From: Bordetella genomosp. 1
GTDB lineage: Bacteria; Pseudomonadota; Gammaproteobacteria; Burkholderiales; Burkholderiaceae_B
Reading direction: 5' to 3'
Assembly: GCF_002261335.1 (NCBI RefSeq)
Contig: NZ_NEVL01000003.1
Location: 434,001 to 498,000 of the forward strand
DNA: 64,000 nucleotides
The notes beneath the pieces were generated by a model, which saw only the letters and a list, made by a program, of their open reading frames with translations, ran no database searches and was not told the origin of the DNA. The position numbers were made by a program, and so were the translations under genes. Positions 7,764 to 16,763 of the stretch are shown here, piece after piece (position 1 is the first letter of the stretch; the number at the start of each line of letters is the position of its first letter).

Positions 7764-9344
7764 ATGCCCCTTACCGGCTCCATGTTGATCGGCGCCCAAG
7801 CCGTCACCGGCAGCGGCCCCGCCCTGCACGCCATCGACCCCGCGCGCCGCGCCAAGCTGGAGCCGGGCTACCCTGCCGGCACGCGCGACGACGTGGCCCG
7901 CGCCGCCGAACTGGCCCGCGATGCGTTCGACCGCTACCGCGCCGCGCCGCTGGAAACCCGCGCCCAGTTCCTCGAGACCATCGCTGAAGAGATTCTGGCC
8001 ATCGGCGACGAGCTGATCGAACGCGCTCACCAGGAAACCGGCCTGCCGGTGGCCCGCCTGCAGGGCGAACGCGGCCGCACCGTCGGCCAGCTGCGCCTGT
8101 TCGCCCGCGTGGTGCGCGATGGCTACTTCCTCGACGCCACGGTGGACCCCGCCCTGCCCGAGCGCCAGCCGCTGCCGCGCCCCGACCTGCGCCTGGCCAA
8201 TGTGCCGCTCGGCCCGGTCGCCGTGTTCGGCGCCAGCAACTTCCCGCTGGCGTTCTCCGTGGCGGGCGGCGACACGGCCTCGGCCCTGGCGGCCGGCTGC
8301 CCGGTGATCGTGAAGGCGCACAATGCCCACCCGGGGACCGCCGAGCTGGTGGGCCGCGCGGTGCAGAAGGCCGTGGCCAAGCACAAGCTGCCCGAAGGCA
8401 CGTTCTCGCTGCTGTATGGCGCCGGCGCCGAGATCGGCACCGCGCTGGTCGAGCACCCCGCCATCAAGGCCGTGGGCTTCACCGGCTCGCGTCGCGGCGG
8501 CCTGGCCCTGGTCGCCGCCGCCAACGCGCGTCACGAGCCGATTCCCGTCTACGCCGAAATGGCCAGCATCAACCCCGTGTTCGTCATGCCCGCGGCGCTG
8601 GCCGCGCGCGGCGAGAGCATCGCGCAGGGCTTCGTCGATTCGCTGGTGGTGGGCGTGGGCCAGTTCTGCACCAACCCCGGCCTTGTGATCGGCGTGGCCG
8701 GCCCGGACCTGGAGCGCTTCAGCGCGGCCGCCGGCAAGGCCGTGGCCGCCAAGGGGGCCGCGACCATGCTGACCCCGGGCATCTACGCCGCCTATGAAGA
8801 AGGCGAAGCGGCGCTGGCCAAGCATGCCAAGGTCAGCACCGTGGGCCGCGGCGAGGCCTCCAAGCCCGAGGCCTGCGCGGCCGGCGCCGTGGTGTTCGCC
8901 ACCACCGCCGAGGAATTCCTGGCGCACGACGAGCTCGAAGCCGAAGTGTTCGGCCCGGCCTCGCTGATCGTCGCGTGCAAGGACCTGGACCAGGTCCAGG
9001 CCGTGGCGGAACACCTCGAAGGCCAGCTCACGGCCACGCTGTTCGTGGACGACGCCGACGTGGCCGCCACCCGGGCGCTGCTGCCCGTGCTGGAACGCAA
9101 GGCCGGCCGCATCCTGGCCAACGGCTACCCGACCGGTGTGGAAGTGAGCCACGCGATGGTGCACGGCGGGCCCTTCCCGGCGACCTCCAATGCGGCCACC
9201 ACCTCGGTCGGCGCGATGGCGATCCGTCGCTTCCTGCGTCCGGTCTGCTACCAGAACCTGCCCGACGCGTTGCTGCCGCAAAGCGTGCAGGCGGCCAATC
9301 CGCTCGGCCTGCCGCGCATGGTCGACGGCGTGCTCGAGGCCTGA
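7764..9344 (+). CDS. Alpha-ketoglutaric semialdehyde dehydrogenase (NADP+-dependent aldehyde dehydrogenase)
   Basis: 526 residues from the ATG at 7764, which follows GGAG at 7754; the frame is open further upstream to 7641, but that part covers the operator. The aldehyde dehydrogenase fold shows [20 protein letters not shown] (about 155-174), the FTGSRRGG loop (239-246), catalytic Glu265 in YAEMASINP and catalytic Cys302 in VGQFCTNPG. This variant set ([15 protein letters not shown]) marks the KGSADH group, which oxidises 2-oxoglutarate semialdehyde to 2-oxoglutarate at the end of sugar-acid or hydroxyproline routes. No upstream pathway enzyme is nearby. The FCD regulator gene follows. Confidence 0.9.
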   Translation: MPLTGSMLIGAQAVTGSGPALHAIDPARRAKLEPGYPAGTRDDVARAAELARDAFDRYRAAPLETRAQFLETIAEEILAIGDELIERAHQETGLPVARLQGERGRTVGQLRLFARVVRDGYFLDATVDPALPERQPLPRPDLRLANVPLGPVAVFGASNFPLAFSVAGGDTASALAAGCPVIVKAHNAHPGTAELVGRAVQKAVAKHKLPEGTFSLLYGAGAEIGTALVEHPAIKAVGFTGSRRGGLALVAAANARHEPIPVYAEMASINPVFVMPAALAARGESIAQGFVDSLVVGVGQFCTNPGLVIGVAGPDLERFSAAAGKAVAAKGAATMLTPGIYAAYEEGEAALAKHAKVSTVGRGEASKPEACAAGAVVFATTAEEFLAHDELEAEVFGPASLIVACKDLDQVQAVAEHLEGQLTATLFVDDADVAATRALLPVLERKAGRILANGYPTGVEVSHAMVHGGPFPATSNAATTSVGAMAIRRFLRPVCYQNLPDALLPQSVQAANPLGLPRMVDGVLEA

Positions 9345-9460
9345 TGGCGCACGGCATGCGGCCCGCGCCTGAGGCGGGCCGCGTGTTGCGATGGGCGCCA
9401 CCCTGGGTACCGCGGGGCGCCGGATCGCAGCGCTGGGCCGTCGCAAGGCTCGACATCCAG

Positions 9461-9483
9461 ACGCCCTCCTTCATGGAGGGCGT
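9461..9483 (+). terminator. Hairpin, probable terminator
   Basis: A perfect 9-bp stem, ACGCCCTCC (9461-9469) against GGAGGGCGT (9475-9483), with a TTCAT loop and only a short T-containing tail (TTGTCC). It stands between the dehydrogenase and regulator genes. The weak U tract makes intrinsic termination likely but not certain. Confidence 0.55.
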
Positions 9484-9500
9484 TTGTCCTGGGGTAGACC

Positions 9501-9517
9501 TGTATGCTGTCATATCA
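9501..9517. promoter_or_regulatory. Candidate FCD-regulator operator, site 2 (autoregulation)
   Basis: TGTATGCTGTCATATCA, 60 bases before the FCD regulator start, matches site 1 (TGTACGATGACATATCG) at 13 of 17 positions. A site in front of its own gene suggests autoregulation. Confidence 0.5.
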
Positions 9518-9576
9518 ATGGCGCGGGTATCATAGGGGCTGGTCGCCTTCCGGCGCACCGCCTACCCAGAGACACA

Positions 9577-10311
9577 ATGGAAGAATCCCAGCGTCCCCGC
9601 CCACGTTCGCGCCTGACGGACGTCGTCATCGAAGCGCTTTCCAAACGCCTCGATGAACGCGTCTATCGTGCCGGGGACAAGCTGCCCTCCGAACATGCGC
9701 TCTGCGAGGAGTTCCAGGTCAGCCGCACCGTGGTGCGCGAGGCCGTGGCCTCGATGCGCCTGAGCGGGCAGCTCGTGAGCAAGCCCGGCATCGGCGTTTT
9801 CGTCACCGAAGATCGCGAGAAGCCGATCGACTTCGCCGTCGAGCCGACCACCGATGCGCGCTGGGCCCTGCACATCATGGAGCTGCGCGCCGGCCTGGAG
9901 GTCGAGGCCTGTGGGCTGGCGGCGGAGCGCCGCAGCGCCACCGACCTGAGCGCCATCATCGAGGCCTTCGACGCCTTCAATCGCGCCTCGCGCGACATGG
10001 GGGCCGCGGTCAAGGCCGATTACGAGTTCCACCTGGCCATCGCACGCGCGTCCAACAATCCGCACTTCGCCGCGCTGCTGCAGGCCGCGGTGCGCGACGT
10101 GATGCTCGACCTCAACATCAAGCACGGCGGCAAGACGCCCGACGAGCTCGAGGCCTACGAGCAGCGCAACGCCAACGAGCACGAGGCGATCCTCACCGCC
10201 ATCGTGCGGCGCGATCCGGGCGCCGCGCGCGCCGCCATGGCGCGCCATCTCGGCGACTCCATCGCCCGCTACCGCAAGCTGCTGTCCCAGCCCGGCATCG
10301 CCGGGGGCTGA
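9577..10311 (+). CDS. GntR-family regulator, FadR/FCD subfamily
   Basis: 244 residues from the ATG at 9577. The winged helix (about 12-80) has the typical DKLPSEHALCEEFQVSRTVVREA. The all-helical FCD domain (about 95-235) keeps the metal/ligand histidines in DYEFHLAIARASNN, NANEHEAILTAI and MARHLGDSI. FCD proteins usually repress carboxylate or sugar-acid genes and are released by a pathway metabolite. It lies between the semialdehyde dehydrogenase and the amino-acid ABC importer. Three similar palindromic sites flank these genes, so it probably controls both. Confidence 0.93.
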   Translation: MEESQRPRPRSRLTDVVIEALSKRLDERVYRAGDKLPSEHALCEEFQVSRTVVREAVASMRLSGQLVSKPGIGVFVTEDREKPIDFAVEPTTDARWALHIMELRAGLEVEACGLAAERRSATDLSAIIEAFDAFNRASRDMGAAVKADYEFHLAIARASNNPHFAALLQAAVRDVMLDLNIKHGGKTPDELEAYEQRNANEHEAILTAIVRRDPGAARAAMARHLGDSIARYRKLLSQPGIAGG

Positions 10312-10358
10312 GGCCCCCTGCCCGCTTATCGGATTCGGGTATCTACTTATATGCTCAC

Positions 10359-10383
10359 TTGTATGATGGCTGCCATCATATGA
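10359..10383. promoter_or_regulatory. Candidate FCD-regulator operator, site 3
   Basis: TATGATGGC-T-GCCATCATA (10362-10380) is a perfect 9-bp inverted repeat around one base, embedded in TTGTATGATGG and CATCATATGA, which match the half sites of sites 1 and 2. It is about 180 bases upstream of the AapJ-like gene. The rest of the 252-base spacer shows no gene. Confidence 0.6.
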
Positions 10384-10563
10384 ATTATGAGCTTGCAGCA
10401 CGACAGAGGCGCACCGCTTTTCCCAGGCGCGCCCCTCCAATCGGTCGCATCGCCATGTCGTACGAGTGCGGCGCACCGTAGGGCCTGCCCGGTCAGAGCC
10501 CCGTTTGCCGCCCTCCCCGGCCAACCCGTCATACAACCTCTGCCCAATCGGGAGATTCCCTCC

Positions 10564-11583
10564 ATGCGTAAGTTCCTCTGCACCGCCTTCGCGGCGGCCA
10601 TGCTGTGCGCGGCGTCCGGCGCCGCCCACGCCGGCGTGACGTTCGACAACGTCAAGAAGAAAGGCTTTTTGCAGTGCGGCTTTGCCGGCATCCCCGGCTT
10701 CTCGGTGCTCGACAGCAAGGGCGAGTGGACCGGTCTGGACGTGGACATGTGCCGTGCCGTCGCCGCCGCGATCTTTGGCGACGCCTCCAAGGTGAAGGGC
10801 AATGTGCTGACCGCGCAGGCCAAGTTCACGGCGCTGCAATCCGGCGAGATCGACATGCTCTCGCGCAACACCACCCAGACCCTGACGCGCGACACCACGC
10901 TCGGCCTGATCGGCGTGGGCGTGAACTTCTACGATGCCCAGGGCATCATCGTGCGCAAGTCCATGGGCGTGAAGAGCGTCAAGGACCTCGACGGCGCCAC
11001 GATCTGCGTGCAGCCCGGCACCACCACCGAACTGAACCTGGCCGACTTCTTCCGCGCCAACAACATCAGCTTCAAGCCGGTGCTGGTCGAGAACTACGAC
11101 GAGAACTTCCGCCTGCTGGAATCGGGCCGTTGCGACGCCTACACCAACGACAAGTCGAACACGGCCGCCAACATGCGCACGCGCCTGGCCAATCCCGACG
11201 ATTGGGTGATCCTGTCGGAGAACCTGTCGAAGGAACCGCTCGGCCCCATGGTGCGCCAGGGCGACGAGCAGTGGTTCAACGTGGTGCGCTGGACGCTCAA
11301 TGCGATGCTCGAGGCCGAGGAATACGGCATCACCTCGAAGAACGTGGACGAGATGCTCAAGAGCACCAACCCCAACGTGCAACGCATCCTGGGCGTGACG
11401 CCCGGCATGGGCAAGAACCTCGGCCTGGACGACAAGTGGGCCTACAACATCATCAAGCAGGTGGGCAATTACGGCGAGAGCTATGAACGCGCGCTCGGCA
11501 TGGGCAGCCCGCTCAAGCTCGAACGCGGCCTGAACGCCCAATGGAAGCAAGGCGGCCTGATGTACGGCTGGCCCGTGCGCTGA
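10564..11583 (+). CDS. aapJ: Amino-acid ABC transporter periplasmic binding protein (AapJ-like)
   Basis: 339 residues from the ATG at 10564, behind GGGAG; a longer frame upstream has no signal peptide. Residues 1-23 (KFLCTAFAAAMLCAASG, then AHA-G) are a Sec signal peptide. The mature part has the SBP family 3 fold: LQCGFAGIPGFSVLDSKGEW, LDVDMCRAVAAAIFGD and LDGATICVQPGTTTELNLAD. It binds amino acids in the periplasm for the AapQMP importer encoded at 12960-16029. A strong terminator directly follows, which would keep the binding protein at higher level than the permease genes. Confidence 0.93.
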   Translation: MRKFLCTAFAAAMLCAASGAAHAGVTFDNVKKKGFLQCGFAGIPGFSVLDSKGEWTGLDVDMCRAVAAAIFGDASKVKGNVLTAQAKFTALQSGEIDMLSRNTTQTLTRDTTLGLIGVGVNFYDAQGIIVRKSMGVKSVKDLDGATICVQPGTTTELNLADFFRANNISFKPVLVENYDENFRLLESGRCDAYTNDKSNTAANMRTRLANPDDWVILSENLSKEPLGPMVRQGDEQWFNVVRWTLNAMLEAEEYGITSKNVDEMLKSTNPNVQRILGVTPGMGKNLGLDDKWAYNIIKQVGNYGESYERALGMGSPLKLERGLNAQWKQGGLMYGWPVR

Positions 11584-11594
11584 TACCGCTACGC

Positions 11595-11633
11595 GGCTGT
11601 GCGTCGTCCAGGGACGCACAGCCGCTTTTTTTT
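11595..11633 (+). terminator. Rho-independent terminator after aapJ
   Basis: Perfect 11-bp stem GGCTGTGCGTC / GACGCACAGCC (11595-11605, 11613-11623), 7-base loop, then GC and eight Ts (11626-11633). Twelve bases after the aapJ stop codon. It should end or attenuate transcription before the aminotransferase and permease genes. Confidence 0.93.
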
Positions 11634-11747
11634 GGCCTGCGCGCGGCGCTTTGCAGCGCAATGGCGCCGGGCCGCGTTTCCGAAGGGCTGACCCGGCCGC
11701 GCGCCGCCGGTACGCCCCACGTCATTACCCGATACCCAGCCTCAATC

Positions 11748-12956
11748 ATGAACAGCATCGTCAATGCCCGCCTGAAACAGATCAAACCCTCCCCCAGCAT
11801 GGCCGCCAAGATCGTCGTGGACGAACTGCGCCGCGAAGGTCGGGAGATTGCCGACTTCACGCTGGGCGAGCCCGACATGAGCACGCCCGCCCACATCGCG
11901 CGCGCCGGCCAGCAGGCCATCGCCGACGGCGACATCCGCTACACCAGCCCCAACGGCACCGTGGGCCTGCGCCGCGCCATCGCGAAGTCGCTGCAGGACA
12001 CGCTCGGCGTGAGCTACGGCATGGACCAGATAACCGTCGGCGCGGGCGCCAAGCAGGTCATCGCGGCCGCGCTGACCGCCAGCCTGGAGCCGGGCGACGA
12101 GGTCATCGTGTGCGCGCCGTACTGGGTGTCGTACCCGGACATGGTGCTGCTCGGCGAAGGCAAGCCGGTGGTGGTGAGCTGCCCCGAATCGCAGGAGTTC
12201 AAGCTGAGCGCCCCGACACTCGAAGCCGCGATCACGCCGCGCACGCGCTGGCTGATCCTCAATTCGCCGAGCAACCCCAGCGGCGCGGTCTACAGCGCGG
12301 CCGAGATGCGCGAGATCACCGACGTGCTGCTGCGCCATCCGCAGGTCTGGATCCTGAGCGACGAGATCTACGCGCCCTTCTGCTACAGCGGCGAGGCCCA
12401 TGCCTCGCCGGTGCAGGTCGAGCCGCAGCTGGTCTCGCGCACGCTGGTGGTCAACGGCATGTCGAAGTCGTATGCGATGACCGGCTGGCGCGTGGGCTAC
12501 GGCGCCGGCCCGGCCGACCTCATCAAGGCGATGAGCACGGTGATGTCGCAAAGCACCAGCTGCCCGAGCGCGATCTCGCAGGCGGCGGCGCAGGCCGCGC
12601 TCGAAGGCGACCAGTCCAGCGTGGGCGAGATGGTTGCGATCTTCAAGGAACGGCGCGACCTGATCGTGCGCCGTCTCAACGCCATTCCCGGCATTTCGTG
12701 CGCGACGCCCGATGGGGCGTTCTACGTCTATGCCAACGTCAGCGGCCTGATCGGCCGCACGGGCCCGGCCGGCGAACTCAAGACCGACCTGGACGTGAGC
12801 CTGTTCTTCCTGCGCGAAGCCGGCGTGGCGGTGATCGACGGCGGCTCCTATGGCCTCTCGCCGTACGTGCGCTTCTCGTTCGCCACCTCGACCGGCATCA
12901 TCGAGCAAGGCATGGACCGCCTCGCGGCCGCGGTCGGCAAGCTGATGGCGGGCTGA
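11748..12956 (+). CDS. PLP-dependent class I aminotransferase (aspartate aminotransferase-like)
   Basis: 402 residues from the ATG at 11748 (MNSIVNARLKQIKPSPS), in line with subgroup Ib aspartate aminotransferases. It shows FTLGEPDMSTP, YTSPNGTVGLR, the LNSPSNPSGAVYS loop, LSDEIYAPF and the PLP lysine in NGMSKSYAMTGWRVGYG. The C-terminal arginine that holds the alpha-carboxylate is in YVRFSFATS. It moves the amino group of an imported amino acid to a 2-oxo acid. It lies between aapJ and aapQ and is nearly continuous with aapQ (3 bases apart), so it is likely the first catabolic step for the imported substrate. Confidence 0.92.
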   Translation: MNSIVNARLKQIKPSPSMAAKIVVDELRREGREIADFTLGEPDMSTPAHIARAGQQAIADGDIRYTSPNGTVGLRRAIAKSLQDTLGVSYGMDQITVGAGAKQVIAAALTASLEPGDEVIVCAPYWVSYPDMVLLGEGKPVVVSCPESQEFKLSAPTLEAAITPRTRWLILNSPSNPSGAVYSAAEMREITDVLLRHPQVWILSDEIYAPFCYSGEAHASPVQVEPQLVSRTLVVNGMSKSYAMTGWRVGYGAGPADLIKAMSTVMSQSTSCPSAISQAAAQAALEGDQSSVGEMVAIFKERRDLIVRRLNAIPGISCATPDGAFYVYANVSGLIGRTGPAGELKTDLDVSLFFLREAGVAVIDGGSYGLSPYVRFSFATSTGIIEQGMDRLAAAVGKLMAG

Positions 12957-12959
12957 GCC

Positions 12960-14141
12960 GTGAGCGCGCCCCTCTCCCGTCCGCCCGGCACCCGACGGCT
13001 CTCCTGGAACGACCCGCGCACGCGGGCCCTGATCTATCAGGCGCTCGCGCTCGGCGCGGTCGGCCTGATGATCTGGTTCCTCGTGCACAACACGCTGGTC
13101 AACCTGTCGCTGCGCAACATCGCCACCGGCTTCGGCTTTCTTGATCGCGAGGCCGGCTTTGCCATCGGCGAGAGCCTGATCAGCTATGGCCCGGCCGACA
13201 CCTACGGACGCGCCATCCTGGTCGGCCTGGTGAACACGCTGCGCGTGGCCCTGGTCGCGCTCGTGCTGGCCACCCTGCTGGGCGTGGTGATCGGCATCGG
13301 CCGGCTGTCGAAGAACTGGCTCGTGGCGAAGGTGACCTCGGTGTATGTCGAGGTCATGCGCAACGTGCCGTTGCTGCTGCAACTGTTCTTCTGGTATGCG
13401 CTCATCACCGAGAACATGCCTGCGCCGCGCCAGGCGCACCATCCCGTGGCCGGGGTGTTCATCTCCAATCGCGGCGTCAAGGTGCCGGGGCTGGAAGGCG
13501 CCTCGCTCGACTGGATGCTGGCGGGCCTCGCGCTCGCCATCGTGGCCATCATCGGGCTGGCGCACTGGGGCCGCAAGCGCCAGGACGCGACCGGCCGCGT
13601 GTTTCCGCTGGGCCGGGCGGCCCTGGGCCTGATCGTGGGCCTGCCGGTGCTGGGCTGGCTCGCGAGCGGCGCCTCGCTCACGCTCGACATGCCGGTGCTC
13701 AAGGGCTTCAACTTCCAGGGCGGCCTCACGCTGTCGCCGGAATTCGCCGCGCTGCTCGCCGGCCTGGTGATCTACACCTCGGCCTTCATCGCCGAGGTGG
13801 TGCGCTCCGGCATCCAGGCGGTGAACCAGGGCCAGTGGGAGGCCGCGGAGTCGCTGGGCCTCAAGCGCAGCCAGATGCTGCGGCTGGTGGTGCTGCCGCA
13901 GGCGCTGCGCGTCATCATCCCGCCGATGACCAGCCAGTACCTGAACCTCACCAAGAACAGCTCGCTGGCGGTGGCCATCGGTTATCCGGACATCGTGTCG
14001 GTGGTCAACACCACGCTGAACCAGACCGGCCAGGCCATCGAGGGCATTCTCATCATCATGGCCGCCTACCTCACGGTGAGCCTGTCGATCTCGATTTTCA
14101 TGAACTGGTACAACACGCGCATCGCGCTGGTGGAGCGTTGA
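12960..14141 (+). CDS. aapQ: Amino-acid ABC transporter permease (AapQ-like)
   Basis: 393 residues from a GTG at 12960, three bases after the aminotransferase stop. An inner-membrane permease of the His/Glu/Gln family: VEVMRNVPLLLQLFFWYALI (about 130-150), the large periplasmic insertion with SNRGVKVPGLEG seen in AapQ, and the ATPase-contact loop EAAESLGLKRSQMLRLVVLPQAL (about 295-317). It pairs with AapM, and the energy comes from AapP. The next gene starts one base after its stop. Confidence 0.93.
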   Translation: MSAPLSRPPGTRRLSWNDPRTRALIYQALALGAVGLMIWFLVHNTLVNLSLRNIATGFGFLDREAGFAIGESLISYGPADTYGRAILVGLVNTLRVALVALVLATLLGVVIGIGRLSKNWLVAKVTSVYVEVMRNVPLLLQLFFWYALITENMPAPRQAHHPVAGVFISNRGVKVPGLEGASLDWMLAGLALAIVAIIGLAHWGRKRQDATGRVFPLGRAALGLIVGLPVLGWLASGASLTLDMPVLKGFNFQGGLTLSPEFAALLAGLVIYTSAFIAEVVRSGIQAVNQGQWEAAESLGLKRSQMLRLVVLPQALRVIIPPMTSQYLNLTKNSSLAVAIGYPDIVSVVNTTLNQTGQAIEGILIIMAAYLTVSLSISIFMNWYNTRIALVER

Positions 14142-14142
14142 C

Positions 14143-15231
14143 ATGAGCAGTACGACGCAAACCCTGCCGCCACCCGCCGGCCAGACCGGCGCCTGGGCCT
14201 GGCTCAAGGCCCGGCTGTTTTCCTCGCCGGCCAGTACGCTGTTCACGGTGCTGCTCGCCTGGGCGGTGCTGATGGCGCTGCCCGCCGCGGTCGAATGGGC
14301 CTTCGTCAAGGCCAACTTCACCGCCACCTCGGCGCAGGAATGTCGGGCCTCCGGCGGCGCCTGCTGGGCCTTCATCGCCGAAAAGCATCGCCTGATCCTG
14401 TTCGGCACCTATCCCTACGACGAGCAATGGCGGCCGCTGATCGCGACCTTCATCCTCATCGCCGTGATCGTCATGAGCGGCATGCGCCGCTTCTGGAACA
14501 TGGGCCTGGCCGTGATCTGGACCGTGGGCCTCGCGGCCGTGGCGGTCCTGATGTGGGGCGGCGTGCTGGGCCTGACCTACGTCGAGAACGCGCGCTGGGG
14601 TGGCCTGCCGCTCACGCTGATCCTCGCCACCTTCGGCATCGCCTTCGCCTTCCCGTTCGGTGTGCTGCTGGCCCTGGGCCGGCGCTCGCGCATGCCGGCG
14701 ATCAAGGCGCTGTGCGTGGTGTACATCGAGCTGATCCGCGGCGTGCCGCTCATCAGCCTGCTGTTCATGTCGTCGGTGATGCTGCCGCTGTTCCTGCCCG
14801 AGGGTTTTTCGATCGACAAGCTGCTGCGCGCCCAGATCGCCATCGTGCTGTTTGCCGCCGCCTACATCGCCGAGACGATCCGCGGCGGCCTGCAGGCGAT
14901 TCCCAAGGGCCAGTACGAGGGCGCCGATTCGCTCGGCCTCTCCTACTGGCAGCAGATGCGCAAGGTGATCTTGCCGCAGGCGCTCAAGATCGTGATCCCG
15001 CCGCTGGTGAGCATCTTCATCTCCTTGTTCAAGGACACCTCGCTGGTGGTCATCATCGGCATCTTCGACCTGACGCTGGCCGCCAAGGCGGCGCTGTCGG
15101 ACGCGGCATGGCGCGGGTTCGGCGTGGAAGCCTATCTGTTCATCTCGCTCATCTATTTCGTCTTCTGCTATTCGATGTCCAAATACAGCCAGTCGCTCGA
15201 GAAGCGCCTGGCGCGCGGCCATCATCGCTGA
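14143..15231 (+). CDS. aapM: Amino-acid ABC transporter permease (AapM-like)
   Basis: 362 residues. The N-terminal half has extra membrane segments and a periplasmic region with two cysteines (QECRASGGACWAF). The C-terminal half carries the permease core IELIRGVPLISLLFMSSVML and the coupling loop EGADSLGLSYWQQMRKVILPQ. The ending KYSQSLEKRLARGHHR is characteristic of AapM. It forms a heterodimer with AapQ. Homologues are reported to move a broad set of L-amino acids, acidic ones especially. Confidence 0.93.
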   Translation: MSSTTQTLPPPAGQTGAWAWLKARLFSSPASTLFTVLLAWAVLMALPAAVEWAFVKANFTATSAQECRASGGACWAFIAEKHRLILFGTYPYDEQWRPLIATFILIAVIVMSGMRRFWNMGLAVIWTVGLAAVAVLMWGGVLGLTYVENARWGGLPLTLILATFGIAFAFPFGVLLALGRRSRMPAIKALCVVYIELIRGVPLISLLFMSSVMLPLFLPEGFSIDKLLRAQIAIVLFAAAYIAETIRGGLQAIPKGQYEGADSLGLSYWQQMRKVILPQALKIVIPPLVSIFISLFKDTSLVVIIGIFDLTLAAKAALSDAAWRGFGVEAYLFISLIYFVFCYSMSKYSQSLEKRLARGHHR

Positions 15232-15240
15232 GTACAACGG

Positions 15241-15268
15241 CCGCGCCGCCCGCCGGGCGGGCGCGGCG
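15241..15268 (+). other. GC-rich intra-operon hairpin
   Basis: CCGCGCCGCCCGCC is followed at once by GGGCGGGCGCGG between aapM and aapP, an imperfect stem with no T run. It may stabilise or attenuate the transcript. It sits 20 bases before the aapP start. Confidence 0.4.
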
Positions 15269-15288
15269 ACCTTTACAGGAGTCCAGGC

Positions 15289-16029
15289 ATGTCCAATGCC
15301 ATCATCCGCCTGCAGGGCGTGAACAAGTGGTACGGCCAGTTCCACGTGCTGCGCAACATCAATCTGGACGTGGCGCCGGGTGAACGTATCGTGGTTTGCG
15401 GGCCTTCGGGCTCGGGCAAGTCCACCATGATCCGCTGCATCAACCGGCTCGAAGAACATCAGCAAGGTCAGATCATCGTCGACGGCACCGAGCTCACCAA
15501 CGACCTCAAGCAGATCGAGACGATCCGCAAGGACGTGGGCATGGTGTTCCAGCACTTCAATCTGTTCCCGCACCTGACCGTGCTGGAAAACCTGACGCTG
15601 GGCCCGACCTGGGTGCTGAAAAAGCCCAAGGCCGAAGCCGAGGCCACGGCCATGAAGTACCTGGAGCGCGTGCGCATTCCCGACCAGGCCAACAAGTACC
15701 CCGGCCAGCTGTCGGGCGGCCAGCAGCAGCGCGTGGCGATCGCCCGCTCGCTGTGCATGCACCCCAAGATCATGCTGTTCGATGAGCCGACCTCGGCGCT
15801 CGACCCGGAAATGGTCAAGGAAGTGCTGGACGTGATGGTGACGCTGGCCCAGGAAAGCGGCATGACCATGCTGTGCGTGACCCACGAAATGGGCTTCGCG
15901 CGCAAGGTGGCCAACCGCGTGATCTTCATGGACCGCGGCGAGATCATCGAACAGAACACGCCCGACGCGTTCTTCGACAATCCGCAGAACGAGCGCACCA
16001 AGCTGTTCCTGAGCCAGATCCTGCACTGA
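15289..16029 (+). CDS. aapP: Amino-acid ABC transporter ATPase (AapP-like)
   Basis: 246 residues. Walker [10 protein letters not shown] (about 38-46), Q-loop [16 protein letters not shown], signature [15 protein letters not shown], Walker [15 protein letters not shown] and switch His in [16 protein letters not shown] are all intact. The length is normal for the GlnQ/AapP class. It powers the AapQM permease. The start follows ACAGGAG at 15276-15282. A terminator follows the gene. Confidence 0.95.
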   Translation: MSNAIIRLQGVNKWYGQFHVLRNINLDVAPGERIVVCGPSGSGKSTMIRCINRLEEHQQGQIIVDGTELTNDLKQIETIRKDVGMVFQHFNLFPHLTVLENLTLGPTWVLKKPKAEAEATAMKYLERVRIPDQANKYPGQLSGGQQQRVAIARSLCMHPKIMLFDEPTSALDPEMVKEVLDVMVTLAQESGMTMLCVTHEMGFARKVANRVIFMDRGEIIEQNTPDAFFDNPQNERTKLFLSQILH

Positions 16030-16053
16030 TCGGCCACGTCGCACGCGCTGTCG

Positions 16054-16084
16054 CAGCCCGGCCCTGGCCGGGCTGTTTTTGTTT
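16054..16084 (+). terminator. Rho-independent terminator after aapP
   Basis: Stem CAGCCCGGC (16054-16062) paired with GCCGGGCTG, short CCTG loop, then TTTTTGTTT. It closes the Aap cluster 24 bases after the aapP stop. The remaining GC-rich spacer to 16313 shows no gene. Confidence 0.88.
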
Positions 16085-16313
16085 GGACGGGGCGGTTCGG
16101 GCGCCGTTTCGCGGCGGCGGTGCGCGCAGCGACCGGCAGGGTGTCCGCCCTGTGCGGAGGGTGCGCCCTGACGGGCAGGCCGCCGGCGCCGGCCCGGCGG
16201 CGCGCGCGCCGCCGGCGATTCCCGCGGGGCCGCAGGGAAGCCGGGCACGCTACGTGCTACGCAGCCAGGGTCTGGGCCGGCAACCGTCGGCCCACGTATT
16301 CAAGGAGACCTGC

Positions 16314-16763
16314 ATGGCTGACCATATCGTCAAGGTACTGAACCACCTGATCGAAACGTCGAAGAATGGCGAGCTGGGCTTCAAGGCCGCGGCCGACGAC
16401 ACGAAGGACCCGACCCTCAAGCAACTGTTTGGCCAACGCGCCCTGGATTGCGCCTCCGGCGCCGCCGAGCTGCAGCGCGTGGTGACCGAACTGGGCGGCA
16501 AACCCGAGGACAGCGGCACCGTTGCCGGCGCCGTCCATCGCGGCTGGACCAACCTGAAGGCCGCCGTGAGCAGCCGCACCGACCTGGCCATCCTGGAAGA
16601 GTGCGAGCGTGGCGAGGACGTGGCCAAGGCCGCATACGCCGACGCGCTGAAGGAAACGCTGCCGGAGAACATCCGCGTGATCGTGCAGCGCCAGCAAGAG
16701 GGCGTGATCCGCAACCACGATCAGATCCGCGACCTGCGCAATCGCTACAAAGCCGAGAAATGA
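16314..16763 (+). CDS. DUF2383 / PA2169-family four-helix-bundle protein
   Basis: 149 residues from the ATG at 16314, behind AAGGAGA. The sequence is all-helical with spaced acidic/His pairs (LIETSKNGELGFKAAADD, LEECERGEDVAKAAY, GVIRNHDQIRDLRN), which fits the ferritin-like DUF2383 family. No signal peptide or membrane helix. The reaction is not known; relatives often sit in stress-response clusters. Its stop overlaps the acyl-CoA dehydrogenase start (ATGA at 16760), so it leads a five-gene coupled operon. Confidence 0.85.
   Translation: MADHIVKVLNHLIETSKNGELGFKAAADDTKDPTLKQLFGQRALDCASGAAELQRVVTELGGKPEDSGTVAGAVHRGWTNLKAAVSSRTDLAILEECERGEDVAKAAYADALKETLPENIRVIVQRQQEGVIRNHDQIRDLRNRYKAEK

Noticed and set aside
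11742-14408. An 888-codon minus-strand open frame opposite the aminotransferase and AapQ genes
   Set aside because: Histidine/arginine-rich antisense frame typical of high-GC DNA; the plus-strand genes have full family motifs.
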